Positions 36,381 through 44,721 are shown, counted from the stretch's first letter. The stretch is DNA of 64,000 nucleotides from Asticcacaulis sp. AND118 (GCF_020535245.1 NZ_CP084910.1:534501-598500); one strand, 5' to 3'. The notes: generated by a model from the letters alone, not told the origin. Program-made: numbers and translations.

Positions 36381-37712
36381 TTATTCAGAGCTGAGAATCT
36401 GAGCCAAAAGGGTAAAGGAGTCGTCAAGACTCGTCGCTTCGTCGGGACTTTGTGAGAGAAAGTGTTCGATGCTCGGATTGAGCTGAATCGCCCGGTCGAC
36501 AAGGGGATCGGCCCCTGTGCGATAGGCCCCGATGCGGATCAGTTCTTCCATATTGCTATAGGCCGACATGACCGCGCGGGCGTTGCGCACGACCTCGCGT
36601 TCGGGGACGGTCTGACACCCCGGCATGGTCCGGCTGATGCTTTTCAGCACGTCGATGGCCGGGAAACGCCCGCGTTCGGCGATGTTGCGGCTCATGACGA
36701 TGTGCCCGTCCAGAATACCGCGCACGGCGTCGGCGATCGGTTCGTTGTGATCGTCGCCATCGACCAGCACGGTGAACAGGCCGGTGATGGGGCCGGTCTG
36801 CGTGCCGTCGGGCAGCAGGGGGCCGGGGCCGGCGCGCTCCAGCAGCTTGGGCAACTCGGCGAAACAGGTGGGGGTATAGCCCTTGGTCGTCGGCGGTTCG
36901 CCGGTGGCCAGACCGATCTCGCGCTGGGCCATGGCGAAGCGGGTCACCGAGTCCATCAGGCACAGGACTTCAAGCCCCTGATCGCGCAGATATTCCGACA
37001 GGGCCAGCGTCATATAGGCCGCCTGACGGCGTTTCAGCGCCGGTTCGTCCGAGGTGGCGACGACGACGATGGCGCGGGAAATGCCCGCTTCGCCAAGGGT
37101 TTCCTCAACAAATTCGCGCACTTCGCGGCCGCGTTCACCGATCAGGCCGACCACGACGGCGTCACAGGTGGCTTCGCGCGCCAGCATGGACAGCAGCACC
37201 GACTTGCCCACGCCGGAACCGGCAAACACCCCCAGACGCTGCCCGCGGCAGCAGGTGGTGAAGACGTTCATCGCGCGCACGCCCAAGTCTAACCGCTCAC
37301 CCACGCGGGCGCGCGAATGGGCCGGCGGTGGTGCGGCCTTGAGCGGATAACCGACCCCGCCCTTGGGTAACGGCCCCAGTCCATCGATGGGATCGCCGAA
37401 CGAGTCGATGATGCGCCCCAGCCAGGCGGTCGAGGGATAGACCTTGGCCCCTTCGTTGGAGATGCGGATTTCGGCGCCGGGCGCCACGCCTTCGACAGGA
37501 CCGAAGGGCATCATCAAAGCTCTGTCTTCACGGAAGCCGACGACCTCGACGGGGAGGGGGGCTTCGTGGCGGCGCATGATCTCGCAGCGCGAGCCGACCT
37601 CCATAAAGGACATGCCGCCCTTGGCCTCGATGAGCAGTCCATTCACCACGGCCACGCGGCCATAGACCTGCATGGGATCGATATTGCGGGCGGTGTGGAG
37701 AAGGTCCTGCAT
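36381..37712 (-). CDS. fliI: Flagellum-specific export ATPase FliI
   Basis: 443 residues. Walker A is [18 protein letters not shown], followed by [18 protein letters not shown] and [21 protein letters not shown] (Walker B LCLMDS), then the [21 protein letters not shown] type III ATPase segment ([16 protein letters not shown]). It energises the flagellar export apparatus with FliH and FliJ. A TTAA-N6-TTAA pair lies 26 bases upstream of the start, as expected for an early flagellar promoter. Confidence 0.96.
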   Translation of the reverse strand: MQDLLHTARNIDPMQVYGRVAVVNGLLIEAKGGMSFMEVGSRCEIMRRHEAPLPVEVVGFREDRALMMPFGPVEGVAPGAEIRISNEGAKVYPSTAWLGRIIDSFGDPIDGLGPLPKGGVGYPLKAAPPPAHSRARVGERLDLGVRAMNVFTTCCRGQRLGVFAGSGVGKSVLLSMLAREATCDAVVVGLIGERGREVREFVEETLGEAGISRAIVVVATSDEPALKRRQAAYMTLALSEYLRDQGLEVLCLMDSVTRFAMAQREIGLATGEPPTTKGYTPTCFAELPKLLERAGPGPLLPDGTQTGPITGLFTVLVDGDDHNEPIADAVRGILDGHIVMSRNIAERGRFPAIDVLKSISRTMPGCQTVPEREVVRNARAVMSAYSNMEELIRIGAYRTGADPLVDRAIQLNPSIEHFLSQSPDEATSLDDSFTLLAQILSSE

Positions 37713-37737
37713 GGCGGGGAGTATGGTGAATGACGGC

Positions 37738-37751
37738 TTAAGAAAGGTTAA
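37738..37751 (-). promoter_or_regulatory. TTAA-N6-TTAA pair upstream of fliI
   Basis: On the minus strand the site reads GTTAA-CCTTTC-TTAA. Spacing is one base shorter than the Caulobacter consensus. fliI-fliJ is an early, CtrA-controlled operon in Caulobacter. Confidence 0.45.
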
Positions 37752-37828
37752 CGATGGGGGCCTGTTATTGTCGTCTTGTGTTTTGCTCGCTTCCTTTTAA
37801 GTTGTGAAATCAAAAGGGGGAAATCGAT

Positions 37829-38422
37829 ATGGGCATGGTTCTTGTTTTAAAGCGGGCATCCGATCCGGATCAGGCACGCCTTCACGCGTGCCCGAAGGCC
37901 ATTCATCGATTTGTCAGCTACGGCGAAGACGAAGAGGACTTTGATGAAGAGAGCACAGGCGGTTGGCTGACGCGTTTATTGCGACCGTTCCAAAAGCCCG
38001 GCCCCAAGGTCAGTGATGTGGTTTTCGATTCCTATGCTTTCGACGATGAGTTCGATGCCGACAAGGCATGGCACGGCCTCTATTTTCTCTTGACCGGAAC
38101 GGCAGATGAAGGCGCAGCGCCGGTACGTTATCTGCTTAATGCGCCGTCTATCGGCAAAGAAGATGTGGGTTATGGCCCGGCCATGGCGATTGTGGCCTCC
38201 CGAACGGCTGAACTGAGCGCGCATTTGAACGCGCTGGATCGCGCGGCCGTGTTGGGGCGGTTCGATGCGAAGCGTATGATCGCGCTCGATATCTATCCGA
38301 ATATTTGGGACGACGATGAAGGCGAACTGAAAGCATATCTGGGCGATGCCTTTGATGCGTTAAAAGCCTACTGCCAGAAATGCGCCGACCATGGTCTGGG
38401 CATGGTCAGCTATATTACGTAA
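37829..38422 (+). CDS. DUF1877 (YfbM-like) protein
   Basis: 197 residues. The DUF1877 core is DADKAWHGLYFLLTGTADEG and YGPAMAIVASRTAELSAHL, with a C-terminal LDIYPNIWDDDEGELKAYLG. Family members are small cytoplasmic alpha/beta proteins of unknown function. Base composition is more A/T-rich and less codon-biased than the flagellar genes. Its TAA overlaps the next ATG by one base (TAATG), so it is coupled to the DUF2075 helicase. GGGGGAAA precedes the ATG. Confidence 0.8.
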   Translation: MGMVLVLKRASDPDQARLHACPKAIHRFVSYGEDEEDFDEESTGGWLTRLLRPFQKPGPKVSDVVFDSYAFDDEFDADKAWHGLYFLLTGTADEGAAPVRYLLNAPSIGKEDVGYGPAMAIVASRTAELSAHLNALDRAAVLGRFDAKRMIALDIYPNIWDDDEGELKAYLGDAFDALKAYCQKCADHGLGMVSYIT

Positions 38423-40380
38423 TGCGCGCCTATTATACCGCCGATCGGGCGAAATTCTTCAGCGACTCCGACGATCAGATTCTCGGTGAGCTGGCGCGGG
38501 CCAATACCTTCGCGCTCGATCTCGAACAGAAGGGCGCGTGGCTCCAGCAGATACGCATCCTGCGCAACGCCCTGACAGCCATCGACGCCTTCACCCTCTA
38601 TTTCGAGTTCACCATACCCCGCATGGGCAAGCGCGCGGATGCGGTGTTGGTCATCGGCGACTGTATCTTCATCATCGAGTTCAAGGTGGGCAGCGAGACC
38701 TTCGACCGCGCGGCCATCGAGCAGGTCGAGGACTATGCGCTCGATCTGAAGAACTTCCACGCGGGTAGTCACCACCTGTCGATCGTGCCGATATTGGTGG
38801 CGACGCGGGCAAAGGCGTCGCCGATGTCTCAGCCGGAACTGGCGCTCGATCAGGTCTCGAAGCCGCTATTGTCCAGCGTCATCGATCTGGGCGACATCAT
38901 AGGGCACGCGGCGGCTCAGCATCGTCACCGGCAACTGGACGTAGGGACGTGGGCCTCAAGTGGCTATCGCCCGACCCCGACCATTATCGAGGCCGCGCGG
39001 GCGCTGTATGCCAGGCACGATGTCCGCGATATTGCGCGTTCCGATGCGGACGCCATCAATCTCAGCCGCACGCAGGATTTTATCTCCGCGGTGATTGAGG
39101 ACGCCAAGTTGCACCACCGCAAAACGGTCTGTTTTGTGACCGGCGTACCGGGGGCGGGTAAGACCTTGGCAGGCCTCAATATCGCCACCCAGCGCAGCGA
39201 ATCTCATGCCGACGAACACGCGACGTTTCTGTCGGGGAACGGGCCGTTGGTTGATGTGTTGCGTGAGGCGCTGGCGCGCGATCAGAGTGCGCGGACGGGA
39301 CGGTCCAAATCCCATGTGGCCCGCGATGTGCGTGCCTTCATCCAGAACATCCATCATTTCCGCGACGACTATGCGGGCAGCCCCACCATACCCAGCGAGC
39401 ATGTGGTGGTCTTCGACGAGGCTCAGCGCGCCTGGACGAAGGCGCAGGCGTCGAAGTTCATGCAGGCCAAGCGCGGCATCGCCGATTTCGACATGTCCGA
39501 GCCGGAGTTTCTGCTCAGTGTCATGGACCGGCATCCCGACTGGTGCACGGTGGTGTGCCTGATCGGCGGCGGTCAGGAGATCAATACGGGCGAAGCCGGG
39601 TTGTCCGAATGGATGGCCGCGATCCGCGCACGTTTCCCGCACTGGCAGGTCCATGCCTCGGCGCAGATTGTGCAGCCGGACTACGATCTGAACCGCGACG
39701 CGCAGGCCTTTATCCGGCAGGAGCAGGTGACGCTGAGCGACGACCTGCATCTGGGCGTTTCGATGCGCTCTTTCCGCGCCGAAACCCTGTCGGACTTCGT
39801 TTCGCATCTGCTGAACGGCGATGCAGAGGCGGCCCGCGCGGCCTATGCGCGTTTGACGGCATACCCCATCGCCATCACCCGCGACCTCGATACGGCGCGG
39901 CACTGGCTTAGGGAAAAGGCGCGCGGCACCGAGCGTTACGGTCTGGTCGCCTCGTCCGGCGCGCATCGGCTGAAGCCTGAAGGGTTGCACGTGAAGGCCG
40001 GGATCGATCCGGCCAACTGGTTCCTCAACGACCGCGACGATGTGCGTTCGTCTTGGTATCTGGAGGACGTGGCGACCGAGTTCGATGTGCAGGGATTGGA
40101 ACTGGACTGGGTCGGCGTTTGCTGGGATGCCGATTATCGCTACGTCGATGGCTGGCAGCACCGCAAGTTCGCCGGCACGAAATGGCGCAATGTGAACGAT
40201 GACTTTTCGCAACTCTATCTGAAGAACGCTTATCGCGTCATCCTGACCCGCGCGCGGCAGGGCATGGTCATTTTCGTTCCGCCCGGCGATGCCGACGATC
40301 CGACCCGGCCGCCGGAATTTTATGACGGCATCTGGCGGTTCCTCAAGGACTGCGGCTTATCTGAACCCTCGCCCGGTTGA
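38422..40380 (+). CDS. PD-(D/E)XK nuclease-like domain fused to DUF2075 helicase
   Basis: 652 residues. The N-terminal domain has GKRADAVLVIGDCIFIIEFK with Asp73, Glu86 and Lys88 in the D...ExK order of restriction-type nucleases, then a helix IEQVEDYALDL. The helicase part has Walker A FVTGVPGAGKT (about 236-246), Walker B HVVVFDEAQRAW, motif III-like VCLIGGGQEINTGE and a C-terminal motif YLKNAYRVILTRARQGMVIF, as in superfamily 1 DUF2075 proteins. It probably acts on DNA or RNA using ATP. The coupled upstream DUF1877 gene and the damaged neighbourhood suggest an accessory, possibly defensive, pair; that role is inferred. Confidence 0.85.
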   Translation: MRAYYTADRAKFFSDSDDQILGELARANTFALDLEQKGAWLQQIRILRNALTAIDAFTLYFEFTIPRMGKRADAVLVIGDCIFIIEFKVGSETFDRAAIEQVEDYALDLKNFHAGSHHLSIVPILVATRAKASPMSQPELALDQVSKPLLSSVIDLGDIIGHAAAQHRHRQLDVGTWASSGYRPTPTIIEAARALYARHDVRDIARSDADAINLSRTQDFISAVIEDAKLHHRKTVCFVTGVPGAGKTLAGLNIATQRSESHADEHATFLSGNGPLVDVLREALARDQSARTGRSKSHVARDVRAFIQNIHHFRDDYAGSPTIPSEHVVVFDEAQRAWTKAQASKFMQAKRGIADFDMSEPEFLLSVMDRHPDWCTVVCLIGGGQEINTGEAGLSEWMAAIRARFPHWQVHASAQIVQPDYDLNRDAQAFIRQEQVTLSDDLHLGVSMRSFRAETLSDFVSHLLNGDAEAARAAYARLTAYPIAITRDLDTARHWLREKARGTERYGLVASSGAHRLKPEGLHVKAGIDPANWFLNDRDDVRSSWYLEDVATEFDVQGLELDWVGVCWDADYRYVDGWQHRKFAGTKWRNVNDDFSQLYLKNAYRVILTRARQGMVIFVPPGDADDPTRPPEFYDGIWRFLKDCGLSEPSPG

Positions 40381-40393
40381 CAGCGTAATGATT

Positions 40394-40431
40394 CCGTTTT
40401 TTATACTGTATGCAGTATATCAAAAAAGGCA
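40394..40431. repeat. TATACTG-CAGTATA inverted repeat
   Basis: CGTTTTTTATACTG on the left and CAGTATATCAAAAAAGG on the right with TATG between. It lies 14 bases after the helicase stop. It could be an operator, a weak bidirectional terminator or the edge of the accessory patch. Confidence 0.6.
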
Positions 40432-40478
40432 ATCCCTGTTCAAACTGACATCCTGTCTCGCGCTGGCGTTTCGGCCAG

Positions 40479-40751
40479 ATGGAGATGAACAACCCGAACA
40501 CGGCGCTGGATCTGGGGAATGCGATGCGCACCAATCCCAATCTCAAGGTGTTGTCGATGTACGGCTATTACGACGCCGCGACGCCGTTCTTCTCGACGGA
40601 GTACGACCTGCACCATATCGGGCTGGAGCCGGCGCAGATAAAGAACATCTCGCACACCTATTATCCGGCGGGGCACATGTTCTATGTCGATGAAGGCTCG
40701 CACGCCAAGATGAAGGTCGATCTGGATGTGTTTTATGAGAGTGCGAAGTAA
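40479..40751 (+). pseudogene. S10 serine carboxypeptidase, C-terminal remnant
   Basis: About 90 residues remain. They hold the end of the S10 catalytic core: VLSMYGYYDAATPFFSTEY (catalytic Asp in GYYDAATP) and YYPAGHMFYVDEG (catalytic His in AGHMF). Full S10 peptidases have more than 400 residues, and the serine region is absent upstream, so the gene was cut by a deletion or by arrival of the neighbouring genes. The upstream frame is open for a short way but has no family sequence. Confidence 0.75.
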
Positions 40752-40758
40752 CGCCTAT

Positions 40759-40939
40759 TATACCTCCCCAGTTTACTGGGGAGGGGGACCGCGCCCATAG
40801 GGCGGGGTGGTGGGGTGTCTTTTCTGAAGGTCCGCAAGCTATGTTGCTGGATGGATTGCAAGAACCCCCACCACCACATCTCACCTGCTTTCAGCAGGCT
40901 CGTGCGGTCCCCCTCCCCGGCATAGCCAGGGAGGTATAA
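40759..40939. repeat. Inverted-repeat element, TATACCTCCCC ends (second copy)
   Basis: The ends TATACCTCCCCAGTTTACTG and CCAGGGAGGTATA, with inner GGTGGTGGGGTG and ACCCCCACCACCACATC, and the block CACCTGCTTTCAGCAGGCTC shared with 17964-18226. This copy is about 80 bases shorter. It starts 8 bases after the stop of the S10 remnant. Confidence 0.8.
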
Positions 40940-40950
40940 GACAGCGATTG

Positions 40951-40995
40951 AAAAGCCCGGCTCCGCTCACTACAGATCACCATCGGGCTTTTTTG
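40951..40995 (+). terminator. Terminator-like hairpin before the GH28 gene
   Basis: AAAAGCCCG (40951-40959) pairs with CGGGCTTTT (40984-40992), followed by more T. The loop is 24 bases. It would stop read-through from the accessory patch into the GH28 gene. Confidence 0.6.
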
Positions 40996-41014
40996 CGCAA
41001 ATGAGGAGCGTGCC

Positions 41015-42412
41015 GTGACGGTTTGGGATGTGTCGGCTGGCGAGAACACCGTTTGCACCACCGTCATTCAGGCGGCCATCGACGCCGCGGCGGTCAGCGG
41101 CGGCACGGTGCGTTTCCCCGCCGGGCGCTACCTCAGCTTCTCGCTCAATCTCAAATCCGGCGTCACCCTGCATCTGGAAAAGGGCGCGGTTCTGGTCGCC
41201 GCCGATCCGGCAAAACACGGCGGGCAGTACGACCTGCCCGAAGACAATCCGTCCGACCTCTATCAGGACTTCGGCCATTCGCACTGGCGCAACAGCCTGA
41301 TCTGGGCCGAGGACGCCGCGCACATTGCCATCACCGGTGAGGGGATGATCGACGGCGAGGGCCTGACGCGCGAAGGGCCGGGCTCGCAATGGAAGACGCA
41401 GGCCGGTGAGTTCCCGCTGTCCATGCGCGGCCTGCCGGCCGAGGTCATGGCCGAACTGGCCCCCGAAGTATCGGCCATGCAGGGGCTGGGCAACAAGGCC
41501 ATCGCGCTGAAGAACTGCCGCCAGGTGACGCTGAAGGATTTCACGATCAGGAATGGCGGGCATTTCGCGCTTCTGGCCACCGGCGTCGACGACATGACGA
41601 TCAAAGGGCTGACCGTCGACACCAATCGTGACGGGCTGGATATCGATGCCTGCCGCCGCGTGACCATCCGTAATTGCCGCGTCAATACGCCGAATGACGA
41701 CGCCATCGTGCTCAAATCGAGCTTCGCTCTGGGCGAGGCGCGGGCTTGTGAGGACATCAGCGTCGAAGGCTGCACTGTGTCGGGGTATGATCTTGGCACC
41801 CTGCTCGACGGTACCTTCGGCCGCACGCAGGAACGTTCGCCCGATCAGGACCGCGTGACCGGCCGCATCAAGATCGGCACGGAGTCGAATGGCGGCTTCA
41901 AACGCATCCGCATTCGCGACTGCCGGTTCGAGCGCTCGCGCGGGCTGGCGCTGGAGACGGTCGACGGCGGCTGGATCGAGGACGTGCTGTGCGAGAACCT
42001 GACGCTCACCGAGATTACGACGGCGCCGATCTTCCTGCGCGTCGGCGCGCGGCTGCGCGGGCCGGAAGGGACAGTCGTTGGCGGCATCCGCAACGTGACC
42101 ATCCGCAACCTGACGGCCACCGATATCCTGCCCGACTACTGCGCGCTGATCATGGGGCTGCCCGAAAGCCCCATCCATAATGTGACGCTGGAAAACGTCT
42201 CGCTGACCTATCGCGGCGGGATGTCGCCAGAGGATGTCGCGCCGTTTGTCGATGACCTGCCGACCGCCTATCCGGAGCCGTCCATGTTCGGTATCACGCC
42301 GGCCTGGGGCCTGTGGGCGCGCCATGTGCAGGGGCTGAGGATCGAAGGCCTGACTCTGAAAACCGAGGCCGCCGATACGCGCGATGAGCGCCTTTTCTTC
42401 GCCGTCGGGTAA
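41015..42412 (+). CDS. GH28 family glycoside hydrolase (polygalacturonase-like)
   Basis: 465 residues forming a right-handed beta-helix. The pectate-lyase-like entry is VIQAAIDAAAVSGGTVRFPAGRY (core GGTVRFPAGRY), then ITGEGMIDGEG, and the GH28 catalytic segment DTNRDGLDIDACRRVTIRNC and NTPNDDAIVLKS with the expected paired aspartates; IKIGTESNGGFKRIRI is the RIK-type substrate site. It probably hydrolyses pectin-type chains. GTG 41015 follows GAGGAG. No signal peptide is visible, which is unusual for the family; an intracellular oligomer-degrading role or a lost N-terminus are both possible. Confidence 0.88.
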   Translation: MTVWDVSAGENTVCTTVIQAAIDAAAVSGGTVRFPAGRYLSFSLNLKSGVTLHLEKGAVLVAADPAKHGGQYDLPEDNPSDLYQDFGHSHWRNSLIWAEDAAHIAITGEGMIDGEGLTREGPGSQWKTQAGEFPLSMRGLPAEVMAELAPEVSAMQGLGNKAIALKNCRQVTLKDFTIRNGGHFALLATGVDDMTIKGLTVDTNRDGLDIDACRRVTIRNCRVNTPNDDAIVLKSSFALGEARACEDISVEGCTVSGYDLGTLLDGTFGRTQERSPDQDRVTGRIKIGTESNGGFKRIRIRDCRFERSRGLALETVDGGWIEDVLCENLTLTEITTAPIFLRVGARLRGPEGTVVGGIRNVTIRNLTATDILPDYCALIMGLPESPIHNVTLENVSLTYRGGMSPEDVAPFVDDLPTAYPEPSMFGITPAWGLWARHVQGLRIEGLTLKTEAADTRDERLFFAVG

Positions 42413-42859
42413 TCTTTATTAAAAAAAGTTGGACACCGGGTTTTCCCTTATCGAAAGACTATCGTGTTTGTTTTTCCCTTGTGGGTTGACACGGTCGGCA
42501 AATCACGCTGTTGCGCCCGTTGAGCTATCGCGCCATGTTCCGGTCACGTGAGCGCCCGAAAACCGGCTGTTTTTTCGGAGAAATTTGCCGATACACTGAC
42601 TCGGACAGGGTTCCTGTGAACCGTCCACAGGTGTGTGCGAAATATGACTCACCCTTAAAAAAGGCTTAAAAAAAGACTGGGGAAAAGCGCAGAGCTTGAC
42701 TCGCGACTCTTGTCAGCGATTCGCAAATCAGCGTACCCCTTTTTGAGAATTGGTTAGGCTTAACTAATCTTAAGGGATTTGCGGTCTAGCCTCAAATCCT
42801 CACCACGGAAGGCGTCCGCGTCTTCGTTTTTTGTGTTTGCCATAGCCGGGAGGGGCTAC
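42413..42859 (+). promoter_or_regulatory. ctrA control region
   Basis: 447 bases. It holds five GANTC sites (42598-42602, 42646-42650, 42698-42702, 42705-42709, 42718-42722), a perfect TTAA-N7-TTAA CtrA box (42655-42669) and a TTAA-N6-TTAA pair (42760-42773). A TTGACA-like hexamer is at about 42486. In Caulobacter ctrA transcription depends on CcrM methylation state and on CtrA itself, and the layout here fits that. Confidence 0.75.
42655..42669. promoter_or_regulatory. CtrA box (perfect TTAA-N7-TTAA)
   Basis: TTAA-AAAAGGC-TTAA. It lies between two GANTC sites and about 190 bases upstream of the ctrA ATG, so autoregulation is likely. Confidence 0.7.
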
Positions 42860-43561
42860 ATGCGCGTACTGCTGATTGAAGACGACAGCGCGACCGCTCA
42901 GAGCATCGAACTGATGCTGAAGTCGGAAGGGTTCAACGTCTACACGACCGATCTCGGTGAAGAAGGCGTCGATCTGGGTAAGATCTACGACTACGACCTG
43001 ATCCTGCTCGACCTGTCTCTGCCCGACATGTCCGGCCTGGAAGTGCTGCGCCAGTTGCGCGTCGGCAAGGTCAACACGCCGGTCATGATCCTGTCGGGCA
43101 CCTCGGAAATCGAAACCAAGGTCAAGACGCTCGGCGGCGGTGCCGACGACTATATGACCAAGCCCTTCCACAAGGACGAGCTGATCGCCCGCATCCATGC
43201 GGTTGTGCGTCGCTCGAAGGGCCACGCCCAGTCGGTCATCAAGACCGGCGACATCATTGTCAATCTCGACGCCAAGACGGTCGAAGTCGCGGGCAACCGC
43301 GTGCACCTGACCGGCAAGGAGTACGAGATGCTGGAGCTGCTGTCCCTGCGCAAGGGCACGACGCTCACCAAGGAAATGTTCCTCAACCACCTGTACGGTG
43401 GTATGGACGAGCCGGAACTGAAGATCATCGACGTCTTCATCTGCAAGCTGCGAAAGAAGCTGGCCGTGGCCAACGACGGCAACTCCTACATCGAAACCGT
43501 TTGGGGCCGCGGCTACGTGCTGCGCGACCCGCAGGAGCAGGGCGGCATCGTCGCGGCCTGA
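42860..43561 (+). CDS. ctrA: Cell-cycle master regulator CtrA
   Basis: 233 residues. The receiver starts [20 protein letters not shown] and has the phospho-Asp in [15 protein letters not shown] (about residue 51) and the conserved Lys in [11 protein letters not shown]. The OmpR-type DNA-binding domain reads [40 protein letters not shown] and [12 protein letters not shown], nearly diagnostic for CtrA. The protein ends in Ala-Ala, the ClpXP degron in Caulobacter. CtrA is phosphorylated through CckA-ChpT and drives early flagellar and division genes. ATG 42860 has GGGAGGGGC upstream; an upstream in-frame ATG at 42779 is not used. Confidence 0.97.
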   Translation: MRVLLIEDDSATAQSIELMLKSEGFNVYTTDLGEEGVDLGKIYDYDLILLDLSLPDMSGLEVLRQLRVGKVNTPVMILSGTSEIETKVKTLGGGADDYMTKPFHKDELIARIHAVVRRSKGHAQSVIKTGDIIVNLDAKTVEVAGNRVHLTGKEYEMLELLSLRKGTTLTKEMFLNHLYGGMDEPELKIIDVFICKLRKKLAVANDGNSYIETVWGRGYVLRDPQEQGGIVAA

Positions 43562-43581
43562 ACCTCACGGTCTGAGATTAC

Positions 43582-43620
43582 AAAAAACGCCTGCCGTCCT
43601 CTCACGGCAGGCGTTTTTTG
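43582..43620. terminator. Bidirectional terminator between ctrA and the MliC-like gene
   Basis: AAAAAACGCCTGCCGT and ACGGCAGGCGTTTTTT form a perfect 16-base stem with a CCTCTC loop. T-runs on both strands allow it to end both converging transcripts. Confidence 0.95.
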
Positions 43621-43638
43621 TTGTTCGATAGCTGAGGT

Positions 43639-43998
43639 TTAATCCGTCACGCACTGGGTCGGGACCTTCTTGCCGACGGTCCAGGTGGCGTCGCGGCCCT
43701 TGCCGCGGAAGTCGTGGCGACCCGACGAATACCAGATGCCCGACGCGGCCACCTGTTGCGGCAGGTGCAGTTTGGTGCCGTCGTTGAGCGTCACGGTCGC
43801 GGCGTTCTCGCTGAAGGCGATGCGGAAGGCCGTGCCGTCCTGACAGGTATAGAGCGCGCCCGTGGGCGCTTCGGCGGCCAGAGGCGGCGGCGGAGGGGGA
43901 GGCGGCGGGGCCATGCCGCCGTCAGTCGAGGTCGTGGCGCAGGCCGCGAGAGTCAGGGCCAGAACGGAAGCGGCGACGATGGGCAGGCTGCGGCGCAT
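43639..43998 (-). CDS. MliC-like lipoprotein (lysozyme inhibitor family)
   Basis: 119 residues. The lipoprotein signal is MRRSLPIVAASVLALTLAAC with lipid-attachment Cys20. A spacer with nine consecutive prolines follows, then the MliC domain: LYTCQDGTAFRIAFSENAAT (in part), VTLNDGTKLHLPQQVAASG, and YSSGRHDFRGKGRDATWTV. MliC proteins are outer-membrane lipoproteins that inhibit C-type lysozymes. The ATG at 43998 follows GGAGGATCCC; a longer frame upstream is not supported. It converges on ctrA. Confidence 0.85.
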   Translation of the reverse strand: MRRSLPIVAASVLALTLAACATTSTDGGMAPPPPPPPPPLAAEAPTGALYTCQDGTAFRIAFSENAATVTLNDGTKLHLPQQVAASGIWYSSGRHDFRGKGRDATWTVGKKVPTQCVTD

Positions 43999-44208
43999 GG
44001 GATCCTCCAGAGACATGGGGCGAACATAGCCCGTTTCCGGGCGATGAGAAATAAGCTCACGATAAGGTTTACCCGCATTTTTTGTCAGTATTGTCTTAAC
44101 CGTGTCTGTAAACCGCAAACTCATCAACACCTGATAACGTGGTTTTGGGAAGGCGTATTCTTCCCGCCTGCAGACGGCCGCCGGGGTGTGGGGCCGCGGA
44201 GACTACCC

Positions 44209-44721
44209 ATGTATCAACGTCCCATCCACGTGCTGTTCCTGGCCGAGCGTAACTCGTCGCGTTCCATCCTGGCCGAAGCCCTGCTCAACCGTCTGGGCGC
44301 CGGCCGTTTCGAGGCCTGGTCCGCAGGGGTGAGCCCCGCCGTGGCCGTCAGCCCCTACGCCATCGCGCTCCTGCATCGCATCAACTACAATATGCAGATG
44401 CTGGTCCCGAAGTCGGTCGAAGCCTTTGGTGCGGAGGATGCGCCTGAGATCGACTTCGTCTTCCGTCTGTCGCACCACCTGCCGCAGGGCCGCCTGCCGG
44501 AATTCAAGGGTAATCCGCGCATCGTCGACTGGTTCCTGCCCGATCCCGAAGACGTCATGGGTTCCCCGGCCATGATCGCCACCGCCTATGCCGACCTGTT
44601 CGGCGCGCTGTGCTCGCGCATCGAAACCCTGACCCAGATGAGCCCGGCCTTCCTCGCCGGCGACGCCGCCGAGGCGCGTCTTGAGCGCATGGGCGAGGCC
44701 TATATCCGCCTGGCGGCGTGA
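44209..44721 (+). CDS. LMW-phosphatase/arsenate-reductase-like protein lacking the catalytic Cys
   Basis: 170 residues. The fold is that of low-molecular-weight phosphatases and thioredoxin-linked ArsC: IHVLFLAERNSSRSILAEAL, then LLNRLGAGRFEAWSAGVSPA. In active members the P-loop is CxxNSxRS; here it is A12-E-R-N-S-S-R18, so the nucleophilic Cys is replaced by Ala while the Arg is kept. The C-terminal DPE motif (WFLPDPEDVMG) is kept. It may be a phosphate- or arsenate-binding pseudo-enzyme. It is followed by an arsR and an arsC gene. ATG 44209 is chosen because family similarity starts there. Confidence 0.8.
   Translation: MYQRPIHVLFLAERNSSRSILAEALLNRLGAGRFEAWSAGVSPAVAVSPYAIALLHRINYNMQMLVPKSVEAFGAEDAPEIDFVFRLSHHLPQGRLPEFKGNPRIVDWFLPDPEDVMGSPAMIATAYADLFGALCSRIETLTQMSPAFLAGDAAEARLERMGEAYIRLAA

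Noticed and set aside
43714-44208. Longer N-terminus for the LMW-phosphatase-like protein
   Set aside because: The frame is open upstream, but that part is antisense to the MliC-like gene and crosses its promoter; family similarity begins at ATG 44209.
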